Shown: one piece after another, positions 28,314-36,873 of the stretch | Layout of the letters: each line of letters opens with the position of its first letter | Numbering within the stretch: position 1 is the stretch's first letter | Assembly (NCBI GenBank): GCA_963753905.1 | Contig: CAVWDZ010000003.1 | Coordinates: forward strand, 62,001-126,000 | DNA: 64,000 bases | Source of the DNA: Bog-756 sp963753905 | GTDB taxonomy: Bacteria; Actinomycetota; Acidimicrobiia; Acidimicrobiales; RAAP-2 | Reading direction: 5' to 3' | Made by a program: the position numbers and the translations under genes | The notes under the pieces: generated by a model | Seen by the model: only the letters and a program-made list of their open reading frames with translations | Databases searched by the model: none | Told to the model about the DNA's origin: nothing

Positions 28314-29192
28314 TCAGCTCCCCGGGCCGATGGGGACGACCCGTGGCCGGCGGTCCCGGTAGGCCTGCAGCCGGTCGACCCCGGCGGCGAGGAGGAGCGC
28401 GCGCACCTCGTCCGCCCGGTCGGCGACGTCGGGCAGGGTATGGGCGTCGGATGCGGTGGTGAGCGGCACTCCCTGCTCCACGAACCGCTCGAGCAGGGGC
28501 GGGGCCGGGTACTGCTCGCCGACCGGCTTCCGCCACCCGGCCGAGGAGACCTCGGCGGCCATCCCCGAGTGCACGGCGGCCTCGGTCATCCGGTCGTAGA
28601 ACTCGTCGGGCACATCCGGGACGCGGCCGGCGATCTTGACCAGGTCGGGGTGGGCGAAGACGTCGCACACTCCGGACGCCCCGAGCTCCTCCATGGCGCG
28701 CGTGTACTCGTCCCAGACCGCGTCGACGGCGCGGGCGTCCCACTCGGCCAGCACGAGCGGATCGCTCAGGACGTCGAAGCGCCAGTTCCCGAGCCAGTGG
28801 ACCGATCCGAGCAGCACGTCGAACGGGTAGCCCGCCAGCAGGTCGGCGACGTCGTCCATCCGGTCCTGGTAGTAGTCGACCTCGAGGCCGAGCACCACCG
28901 GGAGCCCCTCGGCCTTGGCCGCCTCGACCACCTCGACGTAGGCGTCGAGATCGACCCGGGCGTGGTGGTCCCAGTACTCGACCATGCCGGGGCGGAGAGC
29001 CTCAGGAGCGCAGTCGTCCCAGAACCCGTCGAGCCGGTCCCGGGCCTGGGTGAACCGGAACAGATGCTCGGTCACCGCGATCTCGGCGACCCCCGCAGCG
29101 GTGGCACGTTCGCAGTAGGCGGCGACCTGTCCGATGGTCGTCTCGGCGTCGCTCTGCTCGTGGGGCCAGAGGTGGAGGTGGTAGTCCAGCAC
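28314..29192 (-). CDS. PHP-domain phosphatase (histidinol-phosphatase-like)
   Basis: The 292-residue PHP-fold protein shows the metal-binding motifs in order: DYHLHLWPHEQ, EIAVTEHLF, GLEVDYY, LLGSVHWL, DVFAHPDLVK and TTASDAHTLPDVA. This order is that of HisK-type histidinol-phosphate phosphatases, which make histidinol with a trinuclear metal centre. No other his genes are nearby, so a different phosphoester is possible. The start GTG at 29192 (VLDYHLH) follows GAAAGGA; ATG at 29231 would add 13 unusual residues. It forms an operon with pdtaS. Confidence 0.85.
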   Translation of the reverse strand: MLDYHLHLWPHEQSDAETTIGQVAAYCERATAAGVAEIAVTEHLFRFTQARDRLDGFWDDCAPEALRPGMVEYWDHHARVDLDAYVEVVEAAKAEGLPVVLGLEVDYYQDRMDDVADLLAGYPFDVLLGSVHWLGNWRFDVLSDPLVLAEWDARAVDAVWDEYTRAMEELGASGVCDVFAHPDLVKIAGRVPDVPDEFYDRMTEAAVHSGMAAEVSSAGWRKPVGEQYPAPPLLERFVEQGVPLTTASDAHTLPDVADRADEVRALLLAAGVDRLQAYRDRRPRVVPIGPGS

Positions 29193-29252
29193 GCTCGCTG
29201 TCGATCCTTTCGTGAGCCCGGTGCACGGCACGGGCGGACCCGCCAGAGCGGG

Positions 29253-29906
29253 TCACCCGCCCGGGTCGGCCCTCCGGATGAGGGTCACCCCGTCCCGGAC
29301 GGTCGTCTGGACGACCACCACCCGGGAGTCGGTGGCCAGCGCGTCGTTGAACCGGCGGAGGGCGACGGTGTCCTCGGTGGTGTCGGCCGGATCGAGGACG
29401 CGGCCGCTCCAGAGGGTGTTGTCGGCGACGATGAGCCCACGGGGTGCGAGCTTGGGCAGCACCGCCTCGAAGTAGGCGGGATACCCGGCCTTGTCGGCAT
29501 CGAGGAAGACCAGGTCGAACGGTCCCGGCAACCCGGCGATCGTCTCGATTGCCGGCCCCACCACGACTTCGATGCGGTCCGCATACGGGCTCGCCGCGAT
29601 GTGGCGCCGGGCGAACTCGGCATGGACGGGCGAGAGCTCGCAGCTGGTGATGGTGCCTCCGGCGGGCAGCCCGGCAGCCATCGCGAGGGCGGAGTACCCG
29701 CCGAAGGTCCCGACCTCGAGGACCGACCTGGCCCCCACCGCGAAGGTCAGCAGCTCGAGGAACCGTCCCTCGAGCCGACCGACCATCATCCCGGGTGCGT
29801 CGAGGGTGACCCGCAGCTCCGCCGCCAACGCCTCGAGATGGGGCGGGGGGGCCGTCGTGTGGTCTGAGGCGTAGGCCTCGAGCTCGGGATCGACGATGTC
29901 GGCCAT
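29253..29906 (-). CDS. Class I SAM-dependent O-methyltransferase
   Basis: The 217-residue protein is a catechol-O-methyltransferase-type (Methyltransf_3) enzyme: motif I VLEVGTFGGYSALAMA, DLVFLDADKAGYPAYFE with the metal-binding Asp, and IVADNTLWSGRV. Actinobacterial members of this size methylate small phenolics or unknown acceptors. There is no Shine-Dalgarno; TACGAT six bases before ATG indicates a leaderless transcript. It is upstream of the PHP and pdtaS genes on the same strand with a 60-base gap. Confidence 0.93.
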   Translation of the reverse strand: MADIVDPELEAYASDHTTAPPPHLEALAAELRVTLDAPGMMVGRLEGRFLELLTFAVGARSVLEVGTFGGYSALAMAAGLPAGGTITSCELSPVHAEFARRHIAASPYADRIEVVVGPAIETIAGLPGPFDLVFLDADKAGYPAYFEAVLPKLAPRGLIVADNTLWSGRVLDPADTTEDTVALRRFNDALATDSRVVVVQTTVRDGVTLIRRADPGG

Positions 29907-29912
29907 CCCCGC

Positions 29913-29918
29913 ATCGTA
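29913..29918 (-). promoter_or_regulatory. Putative -10 box, leaderless promoter
   Basis: TACGAT lies six bases before the methyltransferase ATG at 29906. Confidence 0.55.
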
Positions 29919-29947
29919 AGGCAGTCCGGCACGGTGGCCGGCGCCCG

Positions 29948-31156
29948 CTAGTCCCAGATCTGCTCGCCGAGCCGGAGCAGTCCGCCGAGGTCGTAGATGT
30001 CGGTGTCGAAGAACGGCACGGCGGCCAGCACGTCGGGGTGGACGGCGAGCGTTGCACGCTCCTCCTTCTCGCGGAGCGCGACCACCTGGAAATTGAGATA
30101 GCTCTCGGCCACCTCGGTGAGCACCCGTGCGATCTGGTTCGACTCGTCGAGGGTCGCGTCGGCCGCCGCCAGGTCCGGTGCGAGCGCGGTGGCGAGCTCC
30201 GTGGCGCGATCCTTCACCGTCTCGGCGACCCGGGTCGCTGCGGAGCCGAGGAGGTAGTCCGGGAGGACCTTGTTGAGCACGATGGCCCCGAGGTGGAGCC
30301 GTCGGGCGGTCAGCTGCTCGGCGAAGAACTCGGCCTCGCGCAGCGGCACCGCTTCGAGGGTGGAGACCACCACGAAGGTGGTCCGCCGGTCGGAGAGGAG
30401 GCGGCCGACGGCCTCCGACCGGGCCACGAACCCGTCGTACATCGACTGGAAGAGGATGAAGAACTCGGAGATGTCGGCGAGGAACTCGGTGCCGAGGATC
30501 CGGTCGGCGACCTGGTAGAAGGGCTTCGTGGCCACGTTGACCAGCCGCGAGCGGTAGGGCACGATCAGCCACCGGAGCAACCGCGAGGAGAAGAAGTCGG
30601 CCATCCGCTGCGGCGCGTCGAGGAAGTCGAGGGCGTTACGGGTGGGAGGGGTGTCCACCACGATGAGGTCGTAGTCGGAGGCCGAGTGGATCTCGTAGAG
30701 GCGCTCCATCGCGATGTAGTCGTGGCTCTGGACGAACCGGCCGGAGATGTTCTGGTAGAGCGGGTTGGCCAGGATCTCGGCCCGCGTCTGCGCGTCGGGC
30801 GCGTGGTGGCGGATGAGGGCGTCCCAGGACGCCTTGGTGTCGAGCATGGCCGCCCAGAGCTGACCCCGTGGCCGCACGCCGGCGGCCCGGAAGGCCTCCT
30901 CGGGTACCCGGTGCTCGGTGTTGCCGATCCCGTCGAGCCCGAGCGCGTTGGCCAACCGCTTGGCCGGATCGACGGTGAGCACGAGCACCTTGGACCCGTG
31001 GCGCACCGCGGCCATGACCGCGGCGGCGGCTGCCGTGGTGGTCTTGCCCACACCCCCCGGGCCGCAGGCCACCACGATCTCCTTGGTTGCGAGCAGGCCG
31101 TCGAGGGTGCCGCTCGCGGCCGGGGACCCGGTCTGGCCGCTCCCCCGCTCCGCCAT
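29948..31156 (-). CDS. ArsA/Get3-like ATPase, second member of a pair
   Basis: The 402-residue P-loop ATPase has the deviant Walker A GPGGVGKTTT, an A-loop VDPAKRLANALG, switch II VVDTPPTRNALDF and a helical insert rich in Phe and Leu (FYQVADRILGTEFLADISEFF). Mycobacterial homologues form the Rv3679-Rv3680 pair, a Get3-like heteromer. No Get3 zinc CxxC is visible. It overlaps its partner by one base (TGATG), which indicates equimolar synthesis. An arsenite role is unlikely because no ars genes are present. Confidence 0.9.
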   Translation of the reverse strand: MAERGSGQTGSPAASGTLDGLLATKEIVVACGPGGVGKTTTAAAAAVMAAVRHGSKVLVLTVDPAKRLANALGLDGIGNTEHRVPEEAFRAAGVRPRGQLWAAMLDTKASWDALIRHHAPDAQTRAEILANPLYQNISGRFVQSHDYIAMERLYEIHSASDYDLIVVDTPPTRNALDFLDAPQRMADFFSSRLLRWLIVPYRSRLVNVATKPFYQVADRILGTEFLADISEFFILFQSMYDGFVARSEAVGRLLSDRRTTFVVVSTLEAVPLREAEFFAEQLTARRLHLGAIVLNKVLPDYLLGSAATRVAETVKDRATELATALAPDLAAADATLDESNQIARVLTEVAESYLNFQVVALREKEERATLAVHPDVLAAVPFFDTDIYDLGGLLRLGEQIWD

Positions 31157-32103
31157 CAGTCGCCAAGCTCCTCACCCAGGGAGTCGGCCACCTGCCGGGT
31201 CGTGCGCAGGCCGTGGGACCTCGTGAACAGATACGGCAGGTAGAGCATCGGGACGCTCGGGTCGATGCCCCGCCGGAGCCGCTCGAGGTGGGTGGAACGG
31301 GTCCGGCGCATGGTGACGGCGAGGCGGGCTGCGTCGAGGACCGGTCCCGCGTCACCGCCAACCAGGCTGTCGAGGCGGGCGAGCGGGCCGGTGGCGCCGA
31401 GGGCGTCGAAGACCGCCTCCTCCTGGCGTCCGAACAGCTCGGGCAGCACCCGGTTGACCACCACGCCCGACAGCTGCACGGTCGTCTCGTCGCGGATCCG
31501 GGCCGCGAGCTCGATCGTCTCGTTGACCGGCATCTCCTCCGGGGTGCACACGGCCAGCAGTCCCGTGACCGACGGGTCGGAGAGGATCTCGAGCATCCAG
31601 TCGGTCTGGGAGCGGATGAGGCCGACCTTGACCAGATTGTTGATCGCCTGTGGCGCGGCCAGCTGCCCGACGATGTGACCGGTGGCCGGCGCGTCGACCA
31701 CCACGAGGTCGTAGTTGCGCTCGCGCACCTCGTAGCAGAGCTTGCCCACGGTCAGGATCTCGCGGACCCCGGGGGCAGCGGTGGCGACGAAGTCGAACGC
31801 CTTGGCCAGCGGCCCGATCCGGCCGACCACCGGGATCCGCAGCTGGAGCTTGAGGTACTCGCGCAGGGACGCCTCGGTGTCCATGGTCATGGCGAACAGA
31901 CCGGGCAGGATCTCCGACTCGCGGAAGGCGGTCGGCGGCGCCTCGAAGAAGCCGGCGACGTCCCCCTTCGCATCGACCTCGCAGATGAGGACCCGCCGGC
32001 CCTGCGACGACGCGAGGAGGCTCAGGGCGGAAGCGACGGTCGTCTTGCCCACACCGCCCTTGCCGGTGACGAAGACCAGCCCGAGGTCGAGCAGCGCGGT
32101 CAT
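31156..32103 (-). CDS. ArsA/Get3-like ATPase, first member of a pair
   Basis: The 315-residue ATPase has Walker A VTGKGGVGKTTVASAL, CEVDAKGDVAGFF and VVDAPATGHIVGQLAAP. It is shorter than its partner and lacks the long hydrophobic insert, so the two are diverged paralogues likely working as a heterodimer on a membrane-linked client. The neighbouring DUF3107 gene lies 67 bases downstream of nothing obvious on the same strand and may share transcription. Confidence 0.9.
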   Translation of the reverse strand: MTALLDLGLVFVTGKGGVGKTTVASALSLLASSQGRRVLICEVDAKGDVAGFFEAPPTAFRESEILPGLFAMTMDTEASLREYLKLQLRIPVVGRIGPLAKAFDFVATAAPGVREILTVGKLCYEVRERNYDLVVVDAPATGHIVGQLAAPQAINNLVKVGLIRSQTDWMLEILSDPSVTGLLAVCTPEEMPVNETIELAARIRDETTVQLSGVVVNRVLPELFGRQEEAVFDALGATGPLARLDSLVGGDAGPVLDAARLAVTMRRTRSTHLERLRRGIDPSVPMLYLPYLFTRSHGLRTTRQVADSLGEELGD

Positions 32104-32170
32104 CGGTCAGGGGCCGCTTCGCCCACGGGCGCAGGTGGACCCGGCACGGGGCCGGCACGACAGGGTCCGA

Positions 32171-32407
32171 TCAGGAGATCCCGAAGCCGACCCGGCGATC
32201 GGAGCTCGGTGGGTCGACCTCCACATAGGCCACCTTGCCGACCGGGACTCCGACCTGGCGTCCCTTGCGATCGGTCAGCCAGAGGATGGTCCCCTCCCCG
32301 GCCAGTGCGGTCTCGATATCCGAGAGGACGGCGTCGCGGTCCGCGTCGTCGGGGAGCTCGATGTCCAGCTCCTTCATCGACTGCACGATGCCGATCCGCA
32401 CGTCCAC
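32171..32407 (-). CDS. DUF3107 family small protein
   Basis: The 78-residue protein fits the actinobacterial DUF3107 family: VDVRIGIVQSMKELDIELPD, a central TILWLTDRKGRQVGVPVGKVAYVEV region and a short tail. Its function is unknown. GTG at 32407 is preferred to the in-frame GTG two codons upstream because GAGGAG is then seven bases away. It is transcribed towards the ArsA-like pair. Confidence 0.88.
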   Translation of the reverse strand: MDVRIGIVQSMKELDIELPDDADRDAVLSDIETALAGEGTILWLTDRKGRQVGVPVGKVAYVEVDPPSSDRRVGFGIS

Positions 32408-32509
32408 CTGCACACTCCTCACGCTGTCGCGGCCCCGTTGGACCGCCTGGTGTCCCTCGACCATACAAGCTCCCCGGGGTGCCGCCGCCCCCCGGTCACA
32501 CCGATGGGG

Positions 32510-32515
32510 CACACT
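32510..32515 (+). promoter_or_regulatory. Putative -10 box, leaderless promoter
   Basis: CACACT lies six bases before the ATG at 32522, a first-base variant of TANNNT; no Shine-Dalgarno is present. Confidence 0.4.
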
Positions 32516-32521
32516 GACGGC

Positions 32522-33691
32522 ATGGGAGGCGAGGCACCGGGTCGTGGGCCGACCGAGCCGTCCGTGGAGAGCGAGCGCGGCCGGCGGTGGGCGGCGACGA
32601 TGGCCGGCCACGATGCCGACGGGACGACCGTCGCCCACTTCGACAGCCACACCGGCACCGGCACCGGTGCCGACGCACCGGGACTGGACCGGGCCGGGCG
32701 CGAGGAGCTCGAGCAGTTCCACCTCGCCCCGGGAGCCACCCGCGCAGCCGGATCGGGCACCCGCGCCCGCCCCGAGCAGCCCGACCCGTGGCGGACCTGC
32801 TTCGAACGGGACCGCGACCGGATCCTGCACGCCACCGCCTTCCGCCGCCTCGCCGGCAAGACCCAGGTCTTCGTCTTCCCCGACGACCACCAGCGCACCC
32901 GTCTGACCCACGCACTCGAGGTGGCCCAGGTGTCCGGCGGCATCGCCCGGGCCTGCCGGCTCAACGTCGCGTTGACCGAGGCCATCGCCCTCGCCCACGA
33001 CTGCGGCCACGGGCCGGGGGGCCACGCGAGCGAGGACGCACTCTCCCCCTACGTCGACGGAGGGTTCGACCACGCGCCCTGGGGGGCGGACGTCTCGCTC
33101 ACCCCGCTGAACCTCTGCGCCGAGACGCTCGACGGCGTCCGCAACCACTCGTGGTCCCGCCCCGCGCCCGGCACCCCGGAGGGCGAGGTGGTCAGCTGGG
33201 CCGACCGCATCGCCTATGTCTGCCACGACTTCGAGGACGCGGTGCGGAGCGGCATCGTGACGGCAGCCGCCCTGCCCGCGCTGGTGCGAGAGCGGTGTGG
33301 CGACCGGCGCGGCCAGCAGCTCGGCACGTTCATCGACGCGGTTGTCGGCACCGTCCTGCGCACGGGCCGGATCGGCATGACCGAGGCGGAGGCGGAGGCA
33401 TTGGCCGCCTTCCGGGCAAGCAACTACGAGCACATCTACCTCCGACCGAGCTCGGTGGCCCAGGGGCGGGCCGTGGTCTCGGTCCTCCGGGCGCTCGTCG
33501 AGCACTTCGGCGACCGGCCCCACCTCATGCCGTCACGCGGGGAGGACAGCGCCGGCCTCACCGGCGGTGAGCCGGGTGCGGTGCGCGCCGCGGTGGCCTA
33601 CGTGGCCGGCATGACCGACCGGTTCGCCTTCAGCCAGGCCGTGGCCCTCCTCGGCTGGGACCCGGACAAGCTGCCGGTGGCGGCCGGGTGA
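32522..33691 (+). CDS. dGTPase-like HD-domain dNTP triphosphohydrolase
   Basis: The 389-residue protein carries the dGTPase signature FERDRDRILHATAFRRLAGK and the HD metal site: His in RTRLTHALEVAQV, HD in IALAHDCGHGPGGHASED and the distal Asp in SWADRIAYVCHDFEDA. The family hydrolyses dNTPs to the nucleoside and triphosphate, limiting dNTP pools. The first 60 or so residues are low-complexity and GTGTGAD-rich, so a later start is possible; 32522 is kept for its upstream CACACT box. Confidence 0.9.
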   Translation: MGGEAPGRGPTEPSVESERGRRWAATMAGHDADGTTVAHFDSHTGTGTGADAPGLDRAGREELEQFHLAPGATRAAGSGTRARPEQPDPWRTCFERDRDRILHATAFRRLAGKTQVFVFPDDHQRTRLTHALEVAQVSGGIARACRLNVALTEAIALAHDCGHGPGGHASEDALSPYVDGGFDHAPWGADVSLTPLNLCAETLDGVRNHSWSRPAPGTPEGEVVSWADRIAYVCHDFEDAVRSGIVTAAALPALVRERCGDRRGQQLGTFIDAVVGTVLRTGRIGMTEAEAEALAAFRASNYEHIYLRPSSVAQGRAVVSVLRALVEHFGDRPHLMPSRGEDSAGLTGGEPGAVRAAVAYVAGMTDRFAFSQAVALLGWDPDKLPVAAG

Positions 33692-33709
33692 CCCGCCCGG
33701 TCGTGCCGC

Positions 33710-34108
33710 TCAGCTGCGGTAAAAGGCCCGGGGGTCGTCGGTCGAGACGATGTCCTTGCCGAGGGGGGCGATGGCGGCAGCCGCCAGCTTGAAGTCGGCG
33801 ATCCCGAGCGGGATGCCGATGATCGTCAGGCACAGCAGGATCCCGGTCACGATGTGGGCGATGGCCATCCAGAGCCCGGCGAGCAGGAACCAGAGCACGT
33901 TGCCCACAAGCGAGCCGGCACCGGCACCGGGCTTTCGCACCAGGGTCCGCCCGAACGGCCAGAGGGTGAACGCCGCCAGGCGGAAGCTCGCGATGCCGAA
34001 CGGGATGGTGACGACCAGGATGCACATGATCACGCCGGCCACCACGTAGCCGACCGCGAGCCAGAGCCCGGAAAGCACCAGCCAGATGATGTTGAGGACC
34101 GTGGTCAC
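33710..34108 (-). CDS. YccF-domain inner membrane protein
   Basis: The 132-residue protein has two copies of the YccF unit, each with a Trp/Leu-rich hydrophobic stretch followed by IPFGIASFRLAAFTLWPFG or IPLGIADFKLAAAAIAPLG, giving four TM segments. The function is unknown. The GTG start has CATGCT six bases upstream. It converges on the dGTPase-like gene. Confidence 0.92.
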   Translation of the reverse strand: MTTVLNIIWLVLSGLWLAVGYVVAGVIMCILVVTIPFGIASFRLAAFTLWPFGRTLVRKPGAGAGSLVGNVLWFLLAGLWMAIAHIVTGILLCLTIIGIPLGIADFKLAAAAIAPLGKDIVSTDDPRAFYRS

Positions 34109-34114
34109 CGTCCC

Positions 34115-34120
34115 AGCATG
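34115..34120 (-). promoter_or_regulatory. Putative -10 box, leaderless YccF promoter
   Basis: CATGCT is six bases before GTG 34108; a weak variant of the TANNNT pattern. Confidence 0.3.
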
Positions 34121-34236
34121 ACACCGGGCCCCTCGCGCCGGTGCCGGTGACGGGACCCTCGTGCCCGGGGAGCCTGCAGCCGCTCACCGGTAAGATCGGC
34201 GCGTCGGTACCAGGTACACCGATCGAGGAGGTCGCC

Positions 34237-35646
34237 ATGGTCACCCAGGTCTCTCAACGGACCCGCCGACCGGCCCCCGAAAGGGTCGCCACCCCCGCTC
34301 CCCCACACCGGGGCCCGCAATCGGTCGTCGCGGATCGGGACGCGGATCGGCCGGGCTCCGTGTCGACGGCCGCGCCCCCGGGCAGCGCCGCCGAGGCCGT
34401 GGCGCCGATGCTCGCGGTGCTGTTCGGCGACACTCCCCCGGTCCGATTCTCCTTCTGGGACGGCAGCTCCCTCGGGCCCGCCGACGGACCGGGGACCCTG
34501 CACGTGCACTCGCCGGACGCCATCCGGCGGATCCTCTGGGCCCCCGGCGAGCTCGGCGTGTCCCGAGCCTTCGTCTGGGGCGACGTGACCGTCGACGGAG
34601 ACCTCTTCGCAGTGCTCCGCGCACTGCGCGACGGCTCGAGCCGCGATCTGCGCAGGGCGGGCTGGCGATCGCTGGCGGGTGCCGCAGGTGCGGCGCGGCG
34701 GATCGGCGCCTTCGGATCCCCCCTGCCCCCTCCCCCCGAGGAGTGCCGGCCGGGCGGGCGCCGGCACTCGCCGGAGCGCGACGCCCGGGCGGTCAGCCAC
34801 CACTACGACGTGGGCAACGACTTCTACGGGCTGGTGCTCGGCCCCTCCATGACCTACTCCTGTGCCCGTTTCGTGACCCCGACCACGACACTCGAGGACG
34901 CGCAGGCGGACAAGCACGAGCTGGTCTGCCGCAAGCTCGGGCTCGACCAGCGGCCGGGGGCCCGGCTCCTCGACGTCGGCTGCGGGTGGGGCTCGATGGC
35001 CCTCCACGCGGCACGCCACCACGGGGCGGAGGTGGTCGGGGTGACCCTCAGCCGGCAGCAGGTGGACCTCGCCCGGGAGCGGGTGCGCGAGTCCGGTCTC
35101 GAGGACCGGGTCGAGATCCGGCTCCAGGACTACCGGGCCCTCCACGGCGAGCAGTTCGACGCCATCTCCTCGATCGGCATGTTCGAACACGTCGGATCGG
35201 CCCGGACCGCCCGCTACTTCGACACCCTCCGCGGGTTGCTCACACCCACCGGGCGTCTCCTCAACCACGCCATCTCCAAGCCGGGCGGTTCCACGCTCGG
35301 GCGGCACACCTTCGTCGGGCGCTACGTGTTCCCGGACGGCGAGCTCATCGACGTCGGCCGGGTCGTGTTGGCCATGCAGCAGGCCGGCTTCGAGGTGCGC
35401 GACGTGGAGTCGTTGCGCGAGCACTACTCGCGCACCCTGCACGCCTGGGTGCAGAACCTCGAGGCACACTGGGACGAATGCGTCGCCCAGGTCGGTCTGC
35501 GCCGGGCCAACGTCTGGCGGCTCTACATGGCAGCATCGGCCATCGGGTTCGACGACGGGGGCCTGGCCATCCACCAGGTGCTCGGCGTCGTTCCGGGAGC
35601 GGACGGGACGAGCGGCATGCCGCCGACCCGGACCGGGTGGGGCTGA
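34237..35646 (+). CDS. cfa: Cyclopropane-fatty-acyl-phospholipid synthase family methyltransferase
   Basis: The 469-residue protein has an N-terminal domain of about 170 residues and a C-terminal CFA/mycolic-acid methyltransferase domain. Landmarks are SHHYDVGNDFYGLVLGPSMTYSCA, SAM motif I LLDVGCGWGSMALHAA, SSIGMFEHVG, and a late HTFVGRYVFPDGELI. It would transfer a methylene from SAM to unsaturated phospholipid chains at the membrane. AGGAGG lies upstream of ATG 34237. The first 55 residues are disordered and Pro/Arg-rich. Confidence 0.93.
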   Translation: MVTQVSQRTRRPAPERVATPAPPHRGPQSVVADRDADRPGSVSTAAPPGSAAEAVAPMLAVLFGDTPPVRFSFWDGSSLGPADGPGTLHVHSPDAIRRILWAPGELGVSRAFVWGDVTVDGDLFAVLRALRDGSSRDLRRAGWRSLAGAAGAARRIGAFGSPLPPPPEECRPGGRRHSPERDARAVSHHYDVGNDFYGLVLGPSMTYSCARFVTPTTTLEDAQADKHELVCRKLGLDQRPGARLLDVGCGWGSMALHAARHHGAEVVGVTLSRQQVDLARERVRESGLEDRVEIRLQDYRALHGEQFDAISSIGMFEHVGSARTARYFDTLRGLLTPTGRLLNHAISKPGGSTLGRHTFVGRYVFPDGELIDVGRVVLAMQQAGFEVRDVESLREHYSRTLHAWVQNLEAHWDECVAQVGLRRANVWRLYMAASAIGFDDGGLAIHQVLGVVPGADGTSGMPPTRTGWG

Positions 35647-35660
35647 GGGGAGGGCCTCAG
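35643..35660. terminator. Inverted repeat spanning the stop codons of cfa and mrp
   Basis: CTGAGG-GGAGGG-CCTCAG contains the TGA of cfa and, on the other strand, the TGA of mrp. It may be a compact shared terminator; there is no T-run. Confidence 0.35.
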
Positions 35661-36826
35661 CGGACGGTCAGCTCGCGTCGGTACACGCGGGCCGGTCCGA
35701 GGCCGGCGATGCTCTCGGCCAGGGCGGCGAAGACCGCTGCGATCTCGGAGTCCGGCTCGGCCACGGCCACCGGGACGCCCGTGTCGGCCCCCTCCCGGAT
35801 GGCCGGCGCCAGCGGTACCTGACCCAGCAGGGGAACCCCGAGGTCGCCGGCGAGGAGCTGCCCGCCTCCCGCGCCGAAGAGCTCGTACCGGGTGCCGTCG
35901 TCTCCGGTGAACCAGCTCATGTTCTCGATGACCCCGCGCACCGCGAGCTTGAGCTTGCGGGCGGCGTAGGCCGAGCGCTGGGCCACCCGCTGCGCGGCAG
36001 GTTGCGGCGTGGTGACCACGAAGACCTCGGTCTTGGTGAGGTACTGCCCGAGCGAGAGGGTCACGTCCCCCGTGCCGGGCGGCATGTCGATGAGCAGGAA
36101 GTCGGGCTCACCCCAGTACGCGTCGACCAGGAACTGCTCGAGCGCCTTGTGCAGCATCGGGCCGCGCCAGATCACCGGGGTGTCGTCGGCGACGAAGAAC
36201 CCCATGGACAGGCAGCGCACTCCGTTGGCGGTGGGCGGCACGACCAGGTCCCCGATGATCAGCGGATCGCTCTGCACCCCGAGCATGCCGGGCACCGAGA
36301 AGCCGTAGACATCGGCGTCGAGGATGCCGACGTCGAATCCGGCACGTTCGAGCGCCACGGCCAGGTTGACGGTGACCGAGGACTTGCCGACCCCGCCCTT
36401 GCCCGACGAGATGCCGATGATCCGGGTCTTCGAGCGTGGGTCCATGAACCGGTTGGGACGGCCCGTCTCGTGGCCGAGCGGGGCCGCATGTCCGTGGCCC
36501 GACTCGTCGGCCGCATGCATGGTCCCCCCGTCGACCGCGTCCCCCCTGAGCAACATCCGGAGCCGGGCGCGTGGCTCGTCACCCATGACGGCCGTCTCGA
36601 CGATGACCTCGTCCACACCTGCCAGCGGACCGACCGCCCGCCGGACCCGGGCGACCAACTCGTCGACCTGCGGGTAGTGGGCCACCGGCAGTGCGAGCCC
36701 GACGGTGACCTTCCGCCGCTTGACCTGGACCCCGCCCACCATGCCCAGCTCGCCGATCGGCCGGCGCAGCTCGGGGTCCGACACCGCAGCCACTGCAGCG
36801 TTGACCTGGGGCTGGTCGATGGACAT
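35657..36826 (-). CDS. mrp: Mrp/NBP35-family iron-sulfur cluster carrier ATPase
   Basis: The 389-residue protein has an N-terminal MIP18/DUF59 domain (about 1-95), a His-rich linker, and a P-loop ATPase with the deviant Walker A SSGKGGVGKSSVTVNLA, then VYGFSVPGMLG and LLIDMPPGTGDVTLSLGQ. The usual Mrp C-terminal CxxC is not visible, which is common in the actinobacterial branch. It delivers Fe-S clusters to apoproteins. AGGAG precedes ATG 36826. It is divergent from the SufR-like/NifS genes. Confidence 0.93.
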   Translation of the reverse strand: MSIDQPQVNAAVAAVSDPELRRPIGELGMVGGVQVKRRKVTVGLALPVAHYPQVDELVARVRRAVGPLAGVDEVIVETAVMGDEPRARLRMLLRGDAVDGGTMHAADESGHGHAAPLGHETGRPNRFMDPRSKTRIIGISSGKGGVGKSSVTVNLAVALERAGFDVGILDADVYGFSVPGMLGVQSDPLIIGDLVVPPTANGVRCLSMGFFVADDTPVIWRGPMLHKALEQFLVDAYWGEPDFLLIDMPPGTGDVTLSLGQYLTKTEVFVVTTPQPAAQRVAQRSAYAARKLKLAVRGVIENMSWFTGDDGTRYELFGAGGGQLLAGDLGVPLLGQVPLAPAIREGADTGVPVAVAEPDSEIAAVFAALAESIAGLGPARVYRRELTVR

Positions 36827-36860
36827 GGAGGTGCTCCTGAGGGAATTTCGGCGTCACCGG

Positions 36861-36866
36861 TACACT
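36861..36866 (+). promoter_or_regulatory. Putative -10 box, leaderless promoter of the SufR-like gene
   Basis: TACACT lies seven bases before GTG 36874 in the 47-base gap between mrp and this gene. Confidence 0.55.
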
Positions 36867-36873
36867 AGGGGAC

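Noticed and set aside
29948..32103. Arsenite export ATPase function for the ArsA-like genes
   Set aside because: No arsB, arsR, arsC or arsD neighbours; the pair matches the mycobacterial Get3-like pair better.
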